Shown here: piece after piece, positions 62,508 through 64,000 of the stretch
Layout: the number at the start of each line of letters is the position of its first letter
How positions within the stretch are numbered: position 1 is the stretch's first letter
Assembly: GCF_037935975.1 (NCBI RefSeq)
Contig: NZ_CP149817.1
Coordinates: forward strand, 1,984,001-2,048,000
Direction: 5' to 3'
DNA: 64,000 bases
Source: Teredinibacter turnerae
GTDB lineage: Bacteria > Pseudomonadota > Gammaproteobacteria > Pseudomonadales > Cellvibrionaceae
Notes under the pieces: generated by a model
The model's input: the letters and a program-made list of their open reading frames with translations, nothing else
What the model was told of the DNA's origin: nothing
Databases searched by the model: none
Translations under genes and position numbers: made by a program

Positions 62508-64000
62508 ATGCTGTGTCGTAAAACCTATCTATTTGTAACCCTACTTTTACTATCGTTTCTGCAAGCCTGTGGCAGCGATAGTGGCCGCTCTAAAACCCCG
62601 ATATCCGATTACGAGAATTACCACGATCTTCACCTTAGCTCGCTGACATTGTCTATCAATGGCCAAACCGTGGAGCTGATGCCTGCATTCACCTCCGAGC
62701 GCGGTGGACCTTACCGGATAGATGTCGACGAAACCGTAAACTCGATTACGCTGCAACCGGTCGCTATGGAAGCGGAGAGTGTGATAACCATCTCCCGTAA
62801 AGGCATTTTGTATGAGGATGGCGAGCCAGTTAGAGACAGCAACGGCAATTTCCAGATGTCCAGCTATGGCGACGAAACCATTCTGGCGAGTGGTGAGACC
62901 GACACCAAGAATATCTATGAAGGGGATAACTTGATTGCCGTGCGTGTGTTTTCGGCAGATAAGTCATCCACTTTTGTTTATACCATTATGGTTCGCCGCC
63001 CCAGTACCGATGCCAAGCTGACAGATCTTCTGGTGCGTGATCTGGCCTATTCTGGCACAAACTCAAGTCAGTATTACCTCACCCTGGACCCGGCGTACGA
63101 TCCGGATGTAACAGAATATAGCGCGAGCGCTGGCTACACCTCGTGCACTGTTGGGGCCTTGGTGCGTACGCCCGACAGGAACACGCAGGTGACGGTAAAT
63201 GGCGCGCCTCTTTCTAATCTGAGCATCCGTCCTGTTGATCTGGATGTCGGTGCCAATACGCTCGAGATTGTTTCAACGCCGGAAGTCGGAGCGGGCATTC
63301 AGACATACACCATAGAAATTACCCGCGCGGCTGGCACTGAGGCGGAACTTGCGGCGGATGCCAATCTTGCGGCGCTCACTGTCGAAGGTGGCGAACTCAC
63401 GCAATCGTTTAATTGTTTGACCCGCAACTATGCAGCGCTGGTTAACAACGGTACCGCAAGCGTCACAGTGACCGCGACGCCTGCAGCGCCTGGCGCGACT
63501 ATGCGCATTGGTGACCCGATATACAATGCGTCGACGGGTGCCTTGGTTGGAGTGACAGAAGACGAGGAACTCGTGGCGGGGCAGGCGGTGAGTATTGATC
63601 TCGAGGTGGGTGTGGATTCGAAAGCCATTGCCGTGGCCAGTGAAGACGAATCCGCGGGCCGACTCTACCTTATCAATTTTAATCGTTTGCAGACCAACCG
63701 TGTGTACGCAGAAAATGCCGCAGAGTTGCAAGCTGCACTGGACAACGCGCAACCGAACGATGAGATCGTGCTTACAGGTGTAATCTATGAAGGCGGCAGC
63801 ATCGCTTTCGGTGAGAGTGACGAAACTGCGAGTTTCTATAGCACCGCGAGCGGTACAGAAGACAAACCTATTTACCTGCGCAACGCTGTTTCTGGTTACA
63901 AGCCTCTGATTACGGGTGAGGGTTCCTCGACGTTCGTGCTGAGTGGTGACTATTGGCGCCTGAGTAATGTCGAGTTTGATGGCGGTCGCGATACCCTGAT
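62508..64000 (+). CDS. Secreted lipoprotein with cadherin-like domains and beta-helix (partial)
   Basis: An open frame of 497 codons from the ATG at 62508 to the right edge, no stop. Lipobox LQAC (Cys21) after MLCRKTYLFVTLLLLSF. Three beta-sandwich domains similar to cadherin-like beta-sandwich modules (about 40-165, 166-275 and 280-390, each with LTDLLVRD- or LAALTVEGG-type starts and a conserved TYTIEITRA-type end). From about 405 a right-handed beta-helix begins (AAELQAALDNAQPNDEIVL, GTEDKPIYLRN, WRLSNVEFDGG), the start of PL6/chondroitinase-B-like lyases. The enzyme would degrade an acidic polysaccharide such as alginate. The active site lies beyond the window. Confidence 0.85.
   Translation, partial: MLCRKTYLFVTLLLLSFLQACGSDSGRSKTPISDYENYHDLHLSSLTLSINGQTVELMPAFTSERGGPYRIDVDETVNSITLQPVAMEAESVITISRKGILYEDGEPVRDSNGNFQMSSYGDETILASGETDTKNIYEGDNLIAVRVFSADKSSTFVYTIMVRRPSTDAKLTDLLVRDLAYSGTNSSQYYLTLDPAYDPDVTEYSASAGYTSCTVGALVRTPDRNTQVTVNGAPLSNLSIRPVDLDVGANTLEIVSTPEVGAGIQTYTIEITRAAGTEAELAADANLAALTVEGGELTQSFNCLTRNYAALVNNGTASVTVTATPAAPGATMRIGDPIYNASTGALVGVTEDEELVAGQAVSIDLEVGVDSKAIAVASEDESAGRLYLINFNRLQTNRVYAENAAELQAALDNAQPNDEIVLTGVIYEGGSIAFGESDETASFYSTASGTEDKPIYLRNAVSGYKPLITGEGSSTFVLSGDYWRLSNVEFDGGRDTL

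Overview
The window looks like chromosome of a marine, wood- or polysaccharide-degrading gammaproteobacterium of the Cellvibrionaceae, most probably Teredinibacter or a close relative. The reasons are the secreted glycoside hydrolases built from catalytic domains, CBM5, CBM10 and CBM2/3 modules joined by long polyserine linkers, and in particular one gene (50434-53460) with the GH5-CBM5-CBM10-GH6 layout I remember for CelAB of T. turnerae. The genus is recalled from memory; no search was run.

Layout. (1) About 1-21830 is a mobile heavy-metal resistance island. A TnpS-like tyrosine recombinase (cut by the left edge, pointing left) and a TnpT/KfrA-like coiled-coil protein (19031-20032, pointing right) form the divergent pair typical of Tn4651-type cointegrate resolution modules. 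About 18 kb of metal cargo lies between them: a CadR/PbrR-type MerR regulator, a frameshifted CDF exporter, two tandem CzcI-like/CzcC/CzcB/CzcA systems, a PbrT-like cytochrome-FTR1 permease, a CDF relic and an intact CDF exporter. Two 31-bp MerR-type promoters of the same design precede the two halves. A second complete tyrosine recombinase follows, and the island ends against a chemoreceptor gene that has lost its 3' end. (2) 21834-25980 is chromosomal: the truncated chemoreceptor, a PP2C-kinase fusion and a NarK-type nitrate transporter with a good sigma-54 promoter. (3) 27124-36377 is an envelope redox locus: a 1406-residue polyserine cytochrome lipoprotein with DUF1587/1595/1592/1588/1585 regions, a Tat-exported DUF1552 protein, a TlpA thioredoxin, DUF4266 and DUF3570 proteins, ApbE flavin transferase and a DUF1461-like membrane protein. 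This is my best candidate for an undescribed system. (4) 36473-41634 is an SqrR/BigR-like persulfide-type repressor with a DUF2892 protein and an RND efflux pair, followed by a TonB-dependent receptor and a membrane-anchored AraC regulator. (5) 45230-45572 is a MITE with TA target duplication that supplies the last base of the AraC stop codon. (6) 46111-59163 is a cellulase/mannanase cluster on the minus strand: GH6, a TolB-like lipoprotein, CelAB, GH5_8 mannanase and GH9 endoglucanase. The two GH6 domains are nearly identical at DNA level. (7) 59967-62103 is a two-gene membrane/von Willebrand A module, and from 62508 a secreted beta-helix lipoprotein runs off the right edge.

How it fits together. 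The cellulases, mannanase and beta-helix protein would attack plant or algal polymers outside the cell. The polyserine cytochrome shares their linker style, so it may act at the same surface, feeding or draining electrons. The metal island is a later arrival that interrupts one chemoreceptor gene. No rRNA, tRNA or CRISPR array was seen.
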